Origin: Thereva unica
Lineage: Eukaryota > Arthropoda > Insecta > Diptera > Therevidae
Direction: 5' to 3'
NCBI GenBank assembly: GCA_949987705.1
Contig: OX465282.1
Location: forward strand, 129,104,310-129,168,309
Length of the DNA stretch: 64,000 nt
The notes under the pieces were generated by a model. That model was not told the origin of the DNA. It saw nothing but the letters and a program-made list of their open reading frames with translations, and ran no database searches. Positions 22,696-34,239 of the stretch are shown here, in pieces (the stretch's first letter is position 1; every line of letters starts with the position of its first letter). The position numbers and the translations under genes are program-made.

Positions 22696-22907
22696 GGCTA
22701 AGAACATAGTGGAAGCAGAGAGCAAAGCAGCGATGAAAGCGCAGAGCAAAGCGACGAAATCAAGCAAGTGAAATCCTGTTTACAAGCGCATAGTGGAGCA
22801 TACTGCAGCACTATGCGCGTGTTAACAGGAATTCACTCGTTTGATTTCGCCGCTTTGCTCTGCGCTATCATCGCTGCTTAGCTCTCTGCTTCACTATGTT
22901 CTTAGCC
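22696..22907. mobile_element. 212-bp hairpin MITE with TAA duplication
   Basis: Almost the entire element is an inverted repeat, starting GGCTAAGAACATAGTGGAAG and ending with its near-inverse. It has internal AGCAAAGC/GCTTTGCT blocks and a loop near TACTGCAGCA. TAA flanks both ends (22693-22695, 22908-22910), consistent with a PIF/Harbinger-type MITE. Confidence 0.9.
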
Positions 22908-23004
22908 TAAGGTGGAAGCGAACGATTGACTATAATAAACGTACAGCACATGTTATGTTTCGTTAAACCTTATATAACGCCGTCTTATCGTATATTTGTT
23001 ATAT

Positions 23005-23470
23005 TTGTTGTATTCTTCTTCTTCTTCTTAATTGGGGCTACAGTGCCTGCAGGACTCGGACCTCTCGAAGTCTCCACTTCCAGTCGTCTCTACGTCTTGT
23101 TAACTATCTCCAATTTGTTATATGAAGTTTCCGTATATCGCCTAGCACGTCATCCATCCATATTTCTTGTGTCGTCCTACTCTTCTTCTTCCTGATGGTC
23201 TGCCATTAAAAATTCTGGCTAGCATTCTATTTTCTAAAGCTCGAGCAACGTATCCGAGCCATCGCAGTCTATTCAATTTTATGTATGCCATATTTATTTC
23301 TTGAAGTGCTTCGTTTGTTCTAATGCATCATTCGTTTTAGGTAAAACTTATAGGACCAACTATTCTTAAGATCTTCCTTTCAAATATTTTAAGCTCATTC
23401 TGTTTGTTGGGTCATTGTCCAAACCTCAGACCCGTAACATAGAACTGGGCTTTGTTGTATTCAGCAGGTT
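23005..23470 (-). pseudogene. LINE C-terminal region
   Basis: Minus-strand frames read PVLCYGSEVWTMTQQTE, LKIFERKILRIVGP, and INMAYIKLNRLRWLGYVARA. Then come NGRPSGRRRVGRHKK, WMDDVLGDIRKLHITNWR and RRRDDWKWRL. This is the standard order of the C-terminal part of many arthropod LINE ORF2 proteins (YGSE.W, LRWLGHV, GRP..R...W.DDV, DR..W). The element ends in a TTC/GAA microsatellite at 23016-23031, its probable 3' tail. It is 5'-truncated and contains frameshifts. Confidence 0.82.
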
Positions 23471-23691
23471 CAAACTCAAACAATGTTTTCTGTGGTTACT
23501 ATGGTCTGTCTATTGAAGGTCATGGTTTACGGTGACAGATACGTACATCTACGTTCGGTAAAAACGTACGTCTTTCTACGTCTTTTATAGTTCTGCCTAA
23601 GTTGTATAAATATTCTTTTGAAAACTTTCATTTCAAATTTTGTAAAATTCTTTATAGGCATATAGTAAAAAATTGTTTTCTTATATTTTAG

Positions 23692-23955
23692 CTCTCTTCA
23701 ACCGCAAAAGTGGCTCGATGGTTCCAACAACTACCATGGAACTCAGCCTCATTATCCCGACCAGAAAGTGGATTCGTGTCTGGTGATTCTCGTTCCGAAA
23801 GATATCACGAGGATCACGTTAGTGCCAAAGAACCCGATGATTTGTGTGATGAATACCTTCTGGTCGAAGGCAGTAGCACCCTATGGACCAAACTGAGCGC
23901 GAAGAAGAAGAGAAAACTCCTCACAATGCGACTGGGAAAAGTAACGACATTTTAG
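23692..23955 (+). CDS. Candidate terminal coding exon of a host gene
   Basis: An open frame of 87 codons that begins directly after a good splice acceptor (TTGTTTTCTTATATTTTAG ending at 23691), in phase 0. It ends at TAG (23953-23955). The composition is clearly less AT-rich than its surroundings. The protein starts LSSTAKVARWFQQLPWN, has an acidic and Ser-rich middle (EDHVSAKEPDDLCDEYLL), and ends with a basic tail (KLSAKKKRKLLTMRLG). I do not recognise the family. It lies between LINE fragments on both sides, yet matches no LINE protein I know. A poly(A) signal follows at 24737. No upstream exon could be identified, so the gene's 5' part is unplaced. A captured or processed fragment is the alternative. 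Confidence 0.5.
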   Translation, partial: LSSTAKVARWFQQLPWNSASLSRPESGFVSGDSRSERYHEDHVSAKEPDDLCDEYLLVEGSSTLWTKLSAKKKRKLLTMRLGKVTTF

Positions 23956-24760
23956 CAACAAACGAACAAGATTAGAATTTAAGCCATAATCGTAATAATT
24001 AAAAATTAAGTTAATTAGTAAATTTCGAAAGGAAATGTATTGTAATAGTATCATTTGCTGTAAGTAAGGGAAAACATTGAAATTCAGTTGGTTGCCGTGT
24101 TGCCTTGCCCAAAACAAATCATGATGCTCAAGGCAAGGCAAGGCGCAACCGACTCCACCGATTCTTAAACGCTCGATTAGAATTAGGATCTTAATTTGCC
24201 ATAAAATTTTGGAATGAATTCTCGATTGTTGGCGGACACTTAATACAGTGAGAGCCAATAAAAGGAACAGCAGTCGACTTCGTAAAGCCTTAATTTGCTC
24301 GCTTCTATGTTTTATTCATCATTGATCCCCTTTTGTGCTGGTGGAAAAGAAGATTTACATGAAGTGGTAGAGACATTGAGCCGTGCAAAGGGGTTTGCGG
24401 AGAATGAAAGCGGAGCAGGAGAGACGAAAAGGATTTAAATTAAGCACTCGAACAATTTTCACTCCTCCATTTTATGGGGGGAAAATGGAGACTCAACTGA
24501 TGCCCGACGGACGTAAATTGTTGATGATGGCGCTTCGAGGATATTTTAAGCGGTTTAGATGTAGTTAGCATGATTTATTCATTCGTTATTTATGGCCTCT
24601 GAAATGCCTGGAGTTGAATTCCATGAGAGAATCGTATTTATTATTCACTTACACAATTATTAATTTAGTTAGTTTAATCAGTTGTTAACATTTCCATTTA
24701 AGTGCTAAGACTGACTTTAATGTACTCACCTAATTCAATAAAGTGATTTTTTTAAAAAAA
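23956..24760 (+). other. Probable 3' UTR of the candidate host gene
   Basis: Non-coding sequence after the stop, ending near AATAAA at 24737-24742. It contains an imperfect inverted repeat around 24090-24150 (GTTGCCTTGCCC and GGCAAGGCGCAAC). Confidence 0.4.
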
Positions 24761-24989
24761 TATTATTTTTGCCAAATATTTGTACTAACAGAAGTTTTGT
24801 AACCTAGATAATTTAACAACTTACAGTAGCACTGCAGCCCAACTACAGTCCTCTTTTTTCCTGTCCTCCAGTAGCTTACATTATCCCGCTCCTTGTGTGG
24901 GAAAGAGACTGACACCACATCCATTTGCTGACACCACATCCATCCACATTGTTTTTCTCCAATTAGAATTTTCCTACTCCTTCTAGCTC

Positions 24990-25950
24990 CTTACCAACCG
25001 TGGCCTAATCATGCGAAATTGTCAACTACTTCTAACATTCGTCTAGGTTGCTCCTTATCCTTGATCTCTTGGCTCTTGTCTGCATCTAAGGTGATGGTCT
25101 TAGGCCACTCATAGATTCTCAATCCTAATCCTTTGGCTACTTGTTTGATTTCAGAGTAACATCAGTTAATTGCTGCAACTGCCTTACCCACTATGTTGAT
25201 GTCATCCGCATATTTGATCAGAATTGTTTACTACCATATTGTTGAATGCTGTCTTTCTAATGAATTTATAACATTGGTGCTAGCCCATGCCCTGTTTAAA
25301 ATCTTCATCAAACTGGCAGGAATCTGTTTTCTCTATCAGAAGTATTCCTTTAGTTGGCGTACCTAATTTGAGTAGGATCTGGAGTCGCTTCTTTTTTTAT
25401 AAGAACTCAGTATTTGTCTACTGGTATCAGGATTATCTTTGAGAAGCCCTTCCAAGTCCATACAATGGCTCTACAGCCCAAATCAAACCTTGGATTCCTC
25501 CAGAGCATTTCTCTAAGTTTGACAGTCCCTTGCTACTCTCCAGTTTCGGAAGTTGAGCATTCCCTCTGGGTCAGCTCGTCACAGATTTTATGCATCTCCT
25601 CCAGGGTCTGCCTACTGGTCTATTTTCCGAAATTTCTTCTACCATGTGCTGTTTGGGGATACGGTTCGCCCCCATCCTGATTACGTGGCAGGCTGTCTTA
25701 GTTTATTAATTTTTACAATGGTTGGGAATATTATGTCGTCAAAAATTTCATACAATTTGCTGTTGAATCTCCTTCGCCATATTCCATCCTCTCTCATTGT
25801 TTGGTATTCGTCTAATTATATCTTGTTTTTTTTTTTCCTTTCATTTGTGCACCCAAGGTAGATTGTTTTATCGACTACTTCTAGTTCTAGGTTGTTCTCG
25901 TCGATAGTTATATTTCTTCTCATTCTAAATCTTCCAGACGCTTTAAGACC
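24990..25950 (-). pseudogene. LINE reverse transcriptase fragments, order rearranged
   Basis: On the minus strand, DEDFKQG (25290-25330) and nearby LAPM-like residues match RT motif 4. KYADDINIVGKAVAAIN at about 25175-25225 is the RT active-site box with the two catalytic Asp. IKQVAKGLGLRI follows. At higher coordinates, and therefore 5' of these, is TIDENNLELEVVDKTIYLGC (25860-25915). That box normally lies 3' of the active site. Either two fragments of the same family are joined or one element was rearranged. The intervening 25400-25690 does not align to anything I recognise. Confidence 0.65.
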
Positions 25951-25974
25951 CTTTACCTTTAGGGGCACTATCAC

Positions 25975-26240
25975 TTTAAACAGAGCGGACCTAAGGCTGG
26001 TACTGGGTTATCTGACTGGCCATGTAGGACTGCATATCACTTCCACAACCTAGGACTGTCTCAAGAGACAGAATGCTGACTCTCCATGGTATGCGACGAG
26101 ACTTCCACACATATTCTTTGTGAATGTCTTGCTTTGATCTGGCTTAGAAGAAGAACGTTTATCAGGGAGTCTTTGAGTGCTGCATCCAGAATCTTCCAGT
26201 CCTGGACTGTTGCAACACCTTTGTTTTTCCCTCGTTGAGG
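25975..26240 (+). pseudogene. LINE C-terminus with zinc-knuckle segment
   Basis: Reads RADLRLVLGYLTGHVGLH and then, in the next frame, FHNLGLSQETEC, CDETSTHILCECLALIWLRRRTF. This is the C-terminal motif after RNase H in LOA/R1/Jockey-group LINEs (consensus LTGH..L..HL...G......C..C...ET..H.L..C). It probably belongs to the same family as 21240-22000. Confidence 0.8.
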
Positions 26241-26442
26241 TTCAGGTCTATGTTCCTAGTCGCCTCTTTCAGTTAGATGTTCACATCATTAATTGGATAT
26301 GCAATTAAGTATCCAAAGTTGCAATTGAAGAGCCTTTTAATTATAATAATAATAGTGTTGCTATTGGCGCAATTCTTTTAAATAACGTTTTACTTTTCTG
26401 GATTGTCGTTTTCCACATCACCCATTCTAAAACTAGTCTCAT

Positions 26443-26689
26443 AGTACGTATACATAATGAGTTGAACTCAGATTGAATTCGAATCCAACGACATATAGAC
26501 GCGAGTCAACTTGAGTTAAGGTCGACTGAGCTCGACTCAGCCCTGCTACCTGGGTTGAGTTGAAATTATGCATATAGACGCGAGTTAGTAGTTGAGTAGT
26601 TGAATTTAGTTGACAGCAGCATCTGTGTTTTGTTTATGCTGGTCAACTTAACCTCAACTCAACTATTCAGCTCATCATGTATACGTAGT
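26443..26689. mobile_element. Short TIR element (MITE), AGTACGTATAC family, copy B
   Basis: 247 bp, begins AGTACGTATACATAATGAGT and ends CTCATCATGTATACGTAGT. Collinear with copy A at 2708-2965, including the central GCAGCATCTGTGTTTTG block. Confidence 0.82.
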
Positions 26690-27322
26690 ATCAGAAACAT
26701 TGGGCTTGTCGTAGTTCGAACTGGAACCTTGCTTCCGCCTGTGAGTTTTTCGTTGGGCATTTGGTCAGTCTTACCAGCTTTGAAGAGGCTCTTTAGATCT
26801 TTTATAGCCTCTCTCTTTATAGGCCTGTCGGAAGTCTACAAATACGTCTATTGGTATATACATATCTAATCTCTTCCATGTATTCTTTCTGTATATCGGG
26901 GACTATTATTGGGTACCTTATGAGTCTGCTCTGCAGTATTATCTTAAAGAAAACTAGGATCTTGTGTGTTCACAGAATAAAGCTTAAAAATTGTGAGATT
27001 ATCGGGCACAATGTGATTGTGGAGCTTCTTCCATAAGATTGGCAATTAAATAATAATAATCCCGCTGAAAACAATAGTAGGTGAAGATATATTCTTAGCT
27101 TACGCTGTCAGGATTTCTCTACTTTACAATGGAACGATACCAAGTTTAGTAGTGCCGCCAGCGCTGTAGTCACCGATGTGGAAGTAGCGCCATAGATAAA
27201 GAGAGCAGGACACTCTTCGAATCTTGCTAGATTTTGATTGATCCAGGTTCTATTTCACCACGCTTAGGCCTCGTATGGTATCATAGATCTAATAATCGTG
27301 TGTTAATCCATTAAATGACCTT
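26690..27322. other. Unassigned spacer
   Basis: No recognised coding or repeat feature. Several short ORFs rich in Tyr and Ile reflect AT content. Confidence 0.5.
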
Positions 27323-27324
27323 TA

Positions 27325-28286
27325 GCTGGGCAAAAACGCGAAAAAGGCATATTTGCACATTCAAAACCCAGCAAAAAAAAGTTTACCGACGAGTTTCTTG
27401 TGGGTTCTCCCCCCATATGGCCCCAAAACAAGCCCGTTTCTGCTACAGGGGTTACAAGGCTGTACGACCCATTTTGGAACTTTCTTGGGGAAATTTTCTC
27501 AGAATTTCTATCTTTATTGAAGATTTCAAGAAAAAGCTGCCACGGAGGGGACCGCCACGGAGGGGACTATTTGACTTAAAATCGCTTTTCTGAGTTCAGG
27601 AAGAATCCTGAGTGAATTTCCGCTTACCGGTGACCACAGCTTCTTAGAACAACTTGAACTTTCCACTTCTGACGCGTTTTTTTCGGTTTGAAGTTGAAAC
27701 CGCGACTGCCGCGGTGGGGACTTGTTTGAATATGCGTTTGCACTTTGAATTTTAGAGCAAGCGAATTTTACAGTTAGGGATTCAAATCGAACGCGCCGAA
27801 TGGGTTTTCGAATTGTTGCAGGTTCATGAAACATCCCCCGAGCAGAGGGAGCCACAACAGAACATTCGTACGCATGCAGGCTCTAGCGGCACTGCGGTTC
27901 GCAATTTTAACGGAAAATTTCGGACAAAATTCGAATACGTGTAAGTCTGTATTCTGGCGTTCCGGTTTGCGATAAAAGAGAAAAAATCAAAGTTTTAGGC
28001 CCCAAAAACCATTCGTGAACGTCCTATCCCGAATCGCACAAGTTGGTCCATTTAATATGCGCAATTAATCTGGATTTTTGTAGTTGGGACATGCCACGGA
28101 GGGGACATTTTGCACAGTTTCTGGGGCCTGCCGGGCTTTATGGCTGGCTGGATGACCGTTTTTTTGTGAAAAAATGTTGTCTAGGTCGGTATCCACCGAA
28201 AGCATTTTTTTGGGTACTAATTTCCGACTCTAAAACGGTCATCGGCTCCGGACACGCATATGCCTTTTTCCGCGTTTTTGCCCAGC
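27325..28286. mobile_element. 962-bp TIR element with repeated GCCACGGAGGGGAC motif
   Basis: Begins GCTGGGCAAAAACGCGAAAA and ends with the near-inverse (CCGCGTTTTTGCCCAGC). TA lies on both sides (27323-27324, 28287-28288). Inside, CCACGGAGGGGAC occurs at about 27540, 27554 and 28091, with a variant at 27709. Minus-strand ORF 27526-27855 (109 codons) has no known domain. No transposase seen. Superfamily uncertain; the TA target would suit Tc1/mariner. Confidence 0.75.
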
Positions 28287-28288
28287 TA

Positions 28289-30299
28289 TAGAGTCTAGCC
28301 CAAGGCTGCAAGACAGAGGCAGAGGAAGGTGCCGAGGTCTAAGCACTATGATTATTGGGAATTAGAGCGATAAAGCCATGTAGGATCAAGTCGAAATGAG
28401 TTTGTCATTCCCAACGTGCCATTTCTATTTCAATTGTGTGACCCTTGTTTGTGTCTTCGGTCAACAGGGCTACGAAAGCAATAAAAATACGGAGGCCCTC
28501 ACACTGTTTTCATCTGATCGGAGAACCCAATAATCGGGGGAAAAATACCCTAGATGACCACACCTTAACGGAATATATTTATACAACGTTGGTCTGTGGT
28601 TTCAGCAATTGCCCCTAGATACCAATAGCTTCTGTTCACCCTCACTAGCATTGATATGCCGCTCTTTGACAGGTGACAACGCTGCCGAATCCTGCCGAAA
28701 CTATTGATTCATCTATTAGAACCTTCGTCGCTTTGTTTCTGGTAGACATTATTGGCTAGTGAAGGACACAGCGTAAATTCTATCCTTAAATCCATCATAC
28801 ATTTGGAAAGTGTTTCGGTAAATCATTCTGTTGCACATTAAAATGAATCAGTGATTTATTTAAATAATCAATCTACAACATAAATCAAGGGCTAATAGCA
28901 TTTAGATGTTAGCTCGAACGAAAAAATAAAGTTGTCTACCTACCGATCGATTAAATATGAAAAAAAAAATATTTCCAAAAAAATGTTTGAAACAGAATCC
29001 TTTAAAAGCACTTTCTTTGCCTACCTTCAGAACGTATTTTGTTTGTACACATCAAACCCTCGCGGTAATATTGAAGATTGGAATATCAAATACTCCCGTA
29101 AAAGTTTCTGCTCTCGTAGGCACAATCAAAATCAAATTTGCACAAATTTCACAACCGAATGTTCCCTGTTCAGTTTGCAAATACAAATATGATTATTGTA
29201 GTAAAGTGAATTTCGTTATGGGTGTAAAAGATACAGCTCCAACTCTGGTGGCCAAAACTAATATGAAATTCGGTTAACCATAATAACGTTTAAGGCATCG
29301 TTAATTCACGTCCTTTAAATTTTTGGCTATTAAAAACTTGCCGTAATTTCACTGAAGCAAAGTTATGAAAGCGCCGTGTTTGAACATTCTTGTCAACCCA
29401 CAATGGTCCCGAGGGGTCAGCACAGAGCCATTTATCAAACAGTTTATCCGATTCCTGTCACAGGATACAGTATAAACAGCAATTTAAGGACGAGTGTGTA
29501 CAATTTGTGTAAAGTTAAAAAATAACACAGAAAATATGCCGTCCTCTCCATCGCCCTCTGCCTGTGAAACAGGCAGTCACATAAATTCTTTTTAAAGTAA
29601 ACGAAAGATTGTAAGCCGTGACAGAATTTTATGCAGCGCTCCTTGTTTGGCGCGTTGTGGCGTAGATAGTAAGTAGCTGAGACGTGAAATGTTTAATATA
29701 AAAGTTTTTTTTTTTTTGTTTTTGCGCCTTCTAAAAAATATTAGAAGATGAAGCAGGAGACGCCCCCCTCCAGAGTTTTGATGCTGATGGATCACGCCAT
29801 AAAGTGTTGAAATATAGAAAAAGTTTTTCTGCGCTGCTCTCGTAAAGTGGGATTTCGGCACATTATGAGCTCCTCCTGGGTGCCTAATGGTGCCTCCCGT
29901 CTCGTAGGTTCAAATCTAAGACGTTGACGGTAATTTCTTTTTGGTTTATGATTTCAATTTCGATATTGTAAAAAGTTTTGGTTTTGTTCAAATTCAGTTT
30001 AAATTTGAGTTATGTTAAAGAAGCATCTGTGCCATTCTTAAATGTAGCACTGAGTAAAGGATGTGACTAAAGGATATGGTGGAAATTGAAAATGAATATG
30101 TTTGAACTAGAGACCTACTTTTTCATCCTAGAGCTTAATATCCATACCTAAAACCGGCCGCGTTCTTTGTTCTGTCTGCACCGCCCAATACCGCTGAAAA
30201 ACTTTTAGACTCGACGTTCTGGCCTCGCGCTTTGGCCTTTTCCAAATCCTTTGTTCCCCGCTCACATGTACATCACACTCCTAACTTTCGCCAGGCTTC
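28289..30299. other. Unassigned stretch
   Basis: Two overlapping ORFs near 28932-29277 (up to 106 codons, plus) have no recognised domain. CPVC-like and CSVCKYKYDYC cysteines are visible, but the context is AT-rich. Around 29868-29925 is a possible degenerate tRNA-like pair of A and B boxes (GGTTCAAATCT). Nothing else is supportable. Confidence 0.45.
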
Positions 30300-31805
30300 A
30301 AAAAACTTAAGGCCTTAACCCTTTATTACCGAAACGTAAAAGAAATGAGATCCAAAACTCATGATGTGTTCCTATCAACTTCGGCCTGCGATTTTGATAT
30401 AATCGCTTTTACGGAGACATGGTTATATAGTGGGATCCTCAATGCCGACCTTTTCGACTCCACCTTCCAAGTTTTTCGGAGAGATAGATATAATAACTCG
30501 GAGGCTGGTGGAGGTGGTGTACTACTTACCTGTAGTAACCTTCTCAATTGCTGTTCAGTAACGCTTTCAAGTTTTTCCACCTCTTTGGACACTGAGCTTC
30601 TCGCTCTAAAGTCTCTCTTGTCCATAACAACCTTCTTTTAATTTGCTGTTACATCCTACCAGATATGTTCAGCACTCTTGACTATACAGGTCAAAACCAC
30701 TATGATATTCGAATCTTTAACACAAATCATATCCAAGTTATGATGGATTCCAAAGACGAAATCCCACTTGTAGGTGATTTTAACTTACCCAATGTTAAAT
30801 GGGTGATGATGATGACAGCTACCTTGCTGAAAACAACCTTACTTCTAGGGAATCCAGCTTTCTGAATTTCCTATTCTCATGCGGCTTGAACCAGGAAGGC
30901 GGTTGGATCTTGTATCCTTTTCCGACGCAGACCACAAGATTGTTGAGCCTAGTTCAAAAGTCTTGTCGTCTGTCGATAATTATCACCCTCCTCTTCTACT
31001 TAGCTATTGTTCTGCCTTTAAGAATAGACTAATCCATGAAGAGTCCACATTTACTTTTAACTTTAAAAAGGCCAATCTGTCACCCAAGCTCATTTCGATC
31101 AATTTCAATAGATTGCTTTCCTCAAATTAGTTGGATGTCGAAGTTGCACGGTTTTACTCCGTTCTGTACGAAACCATTTCGTAGAACTATTGAGCCTCTA
31201 AAGTTGTCCAGATCATCCCCACCCTGGTACAACTATGAGCTGGATTTTCTAAAATTCAGAAGAATTCACTCGATTATAGCTCTCAAACTAAAAAAATTAG
31301 GCTTTGCCCTTTAGTACGGTTCCAATAATACTTAGCCGACAGAACCTACCAAGTTCTATTACGTGGAGTCAAATCCAGAAGCATTGAAGCGTCCTCTGGC
31401 TTCCAGCAAGGTAGTCATCTAGGTCCTCTACCTTTTCTTTTATCAATCGATGACATTGTTACCTTACTAAAGCACTGTAATGTTCTTATTTACGCCGAGG
31501 GCATCAAACTGTACCGTCTCATAAAGAGTACCGAGGATTGCAAACTTTTGCAAATTGACCTTGACACCTTCTATTTTTGGTGTTCTAATAACAACCTGGT
31601 TCTTAATATTAGAAAGTACGAGGTCATGACTTTTTGTAGGAAAAATGGTCCGATAATTTATGACGTTCTTGACAACATAATCTCTCGCGTAAACTCTGTA
31701 ACTGATCTTTGGGTTAGGTTTGATTGTAAGCTGGATTTTTCCCCTCACATCAATTATATCTCTTCCAAGGGCAGTTTAGTCCAGGGATTTATAAAAAGAT
31801 AGTCT
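30300..31805 (+). pseudogene. Jockey-group LINE, endonuclease plus partial reverse transcriptase
   Basis: The apurinic-type endonuclease domain is recognisable from YYRNVKEMRSKTHDVFL and CDFDIIAFTETWL (catalytic Glu in TETW), through GGGGVLLTCS, VGDFNLPNVKW (GDFN motif), and DNYHPPLLLSY (the S/N-x-H box). SSPPWYNYELDFLK then marks the endonuclease-RT linker. Most of the RT fingers are deleted. The RT resumes with RSIEASSGFQQGSHLGPLPF and LIYAEGIKLYR. The latter stands where YADD should be, so both catalytic Asp are lost. NNLVLNIRKYEVMTF and RVNSVTDLWVRFDCKLDFS follow, then HINYISSKGSLVQGFIKR. Multiple frameshifts. Clearly inactive. Confidence 0.88.
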
Positions 31806-32017
31806 AAGGAATTCAGCAACCCCCTCATTACTTGTACATATCTTGACAGTGACAGTTTAAATCAATTGGTATTTTTAGTAATATTCGAAAATTCACGGTT
31901 CCGTTCGTAAACTAGTTCTGAAAAATACGAACTTTTTATTTCGAACGTACATTGAAATATAAAATTTTTGGTTTTCGAAAAATTGCATTTCCGTTTGGAA
32001 ACCAGAATGATGGTGTA

Positions 32018-32160
32018 TGTCAAATGCGACAATACAGAAAAGGTTGAAAGCAGAGCAACTTTTGTGTGTCTTCAGCTTTATTAAACAAGCTCCAATCCAT
32101 CCATCCAATCCTATCTCGACGAAACGCTTTCTTTTCACTGGTCGAATCATGCGCTCGATG
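32018..32160 (+). repeat. Interspersed repeat, inverted pair member 1
   Basis: Shares GTTGAAAGCAGAGCAACTTT, CTCCAATCCATC and CGACGAAACGCTT with the reverse complement of 33815-33963. Unknown family. Confidence 0.75.
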
Positions 32161-32164
32161 ACTA

Positions 32165-33620
32165 TTACAGTCAGCGACTTAATATTTGTACACGCGATCT
32201 GATTTATTATTACAACTATGATGATACAATACGATGATAGCTCCTAAACTGCTTTCTGGAATGCTTGTGAAAATTTATACTAATGAAATCATGAACATCA
32301 TCATACCGAAACCACATGTTAGTTTCAAGGATATTGAAAGTAAAAAATCACACAGTATAAAGAATTAAATTTTACACTGAAACTGGATTTCAGGTGAATG
32401 CCACATTTTTTTAGCATTAAAAATAGGACTTCTACAAATATTTTCATGTCACTAAATTATCCTTAAAAAGGCGACTTTTCTTCCCCCAGGGAGATTTGCG
32501 ATATGAACCCCAAATCAATTTTAGGCTATATTAAAAGCCTTAACCTGGGAGGATTTTAGCGACAGGGTTGGCACAATAGATCAAATAAAATAGGCACCTC
32601 TAAACAAGAATAGAATAGAATAGAATCACTCTGCAAAGGTTAATGATCTGATTAATGCAAAAATCGGGCCATAATTTGAAGAATTGAAAGGATACCAATT
32701 CAAAAATTGCTCTACTTATTCCAGAATGAAATAAAACCATGCTCTGTTTATGCCAAATTGACTTCATACATGAAAAGATTTTAACAATTGTCAAATCAAT
32801 AAAACATCTGTCAAAGCTTCAGTTCGTCAGTATACCTACACTTGTTGGAAATATATAGAAAACCAAAATCAGGTTTTCTAGATTTTATCAACCTTCACCT
32901 CCTTTCTCCATATTGATGGAAAGTGCAATCCTTCAAACATGTAAATGCCCCTAAATCTACCTTTTTGCACATTTCGAAAACGCTTTTCTATAGAGGGCAG
33001 GAAAAAAAGGGTTCAAATATTCAAATCCATTTCAAACTGCACTCGTCTTATCAACTGTACTTCAGCCTGCAAAAAGGGAAGGTACTTAGCATAAAATATG
33101 GAAATGCACCAGTAACGTTTGTACGAGAGCTAAAACATAAACGGTTCAACGATTTTGGCAAGATAAAGAAGCTACCAGAGAAATGAAAAGCCTCTTTCAT
33201 CTTGGGTGAAATGTAAACAAAAAAAGACAAAATTATTTGGCATAAAATTCAGCTTAAAATATTTCCTTTCTGACATGTACGTACATACATTCATATAATC
33301 GGAATCCCTTGAGGTTTACGATGGGAGGTTTGGCTGTTTATCGTAATTGGACTACAAAGTGTACACTTTGCGCAACGCCATAAAATCAGGACGTGTTTAT
33401 GTTATGATTTGTCTTTAATGTAACAATTTTAAAACCGTGCCGCTTATTCTTCAGCAACAGGTCGTAAAAGGTTATGGCGAGTCTGATGAATTTGTCCATT
33501 TATATGGAAAGTGATTTTATTTGATAGGAATTTCTATTTCGGATTTCATAATGTGTACTTTGTAAGATAGATGATCATGTTTTAAAGCGTGTGCGATTTT
33601 TATACAATTGAAAAATTTTT
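32165..33620. other. Unassigned stretch
   Basis: AT-rich, short ORFs only (e.g. 32923-33186). No domain or repeat recognised. Confidence 0.5.
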
Positions 33621-33626
33621 ATATAG

Positions 33627-33712
33627 TGATTAGAGCCGGCCTCGGTATCTTAGAGGTTAAGGCGGTCGACTTCCATTCCAAAGTTGCGTGGCTTGAATCC
33701 ACTCCCCGACTT
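33627..33712 (+). repeat. tRNA-derived SINE head
   Basis: Resembles a tRNA with internal pol III promoter boxes: an A-box-like TATCTTAGAGGTTAAGGCG and a B-box-like GGCTTGAATCC, with GTGG/CCAC able to form the T stem. The acceptor ends do not pair, so it is not a functional tRNA. About 300 bp further on (34050-34120) GGCGCGGTGGCCGTAGCG starts another, weaker tRNA-like stretch. Confidence 0.6.
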
Positions 33713-33814
33713 GGTCCTTTGACCCATTTAGATTACATTCCTTCTTTCTTTTCTTAACTCTTTACAGCAACTCCGTACTTTTTCCTCTGGCAATACCGAT
33801 AAGCATAAAAGCGA

Positions 33815-33963
33815 GAAGCCATCTCCTATTCGACCAGCGAAGATGAAGCGTTTCGTCGCGATAGGATTGGATGGATTGGAGCTGGTGGAATAAAGTGGAG
33901 ATACATATGCAGCACAAAAGTTGCTCTGCTTTCAACTTTTTCCGCATTGTCGCATTTGATATA
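33815..33963 (-). repeat. Interspersed repeat, inverted pair member 2
   Basis: Reverse-complement partner of 32018-32160. It ends beside sequence leading to the RTE fragment at 34240. Confidence 0.75.
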
Positions 33964-34239
33964 ACCTCAAATGCCCAAACATAAGCAATCGTAACGTCGA
34001 AATTTTTTTGTTTTATGAAACACGAGATAGTAAAGGCACAAACAGATTGGCGCGGTGGCCGTAGCGTCGGCCGCCTGCGAAATAATTTCCTAGGAGGCCT
34101 GCGGGAATACTCCCTCGTCCAAAAAAAGCTTGTGCCCCCAGAACCATGTTCCATCATGTAGGAATGGCTGAATTGGTGACCTTGAGCTAGCTCTCACGGT
34201 CAGGAAAATTTTCTCATGCTCAACCGACCCCATACCAAC

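Noticed and set aside
28932..29277. Possible cysteine-containing small protein
   Set aside because: No conserved spacing, no splice or promoter support, and AT-rich low-information sequence.
33627..33712. A functional tRNA gene
   Set aside because: A and B boxes are present but the acceptor stem does not pair and the anticodon arm is poor. A SINE head fits better.
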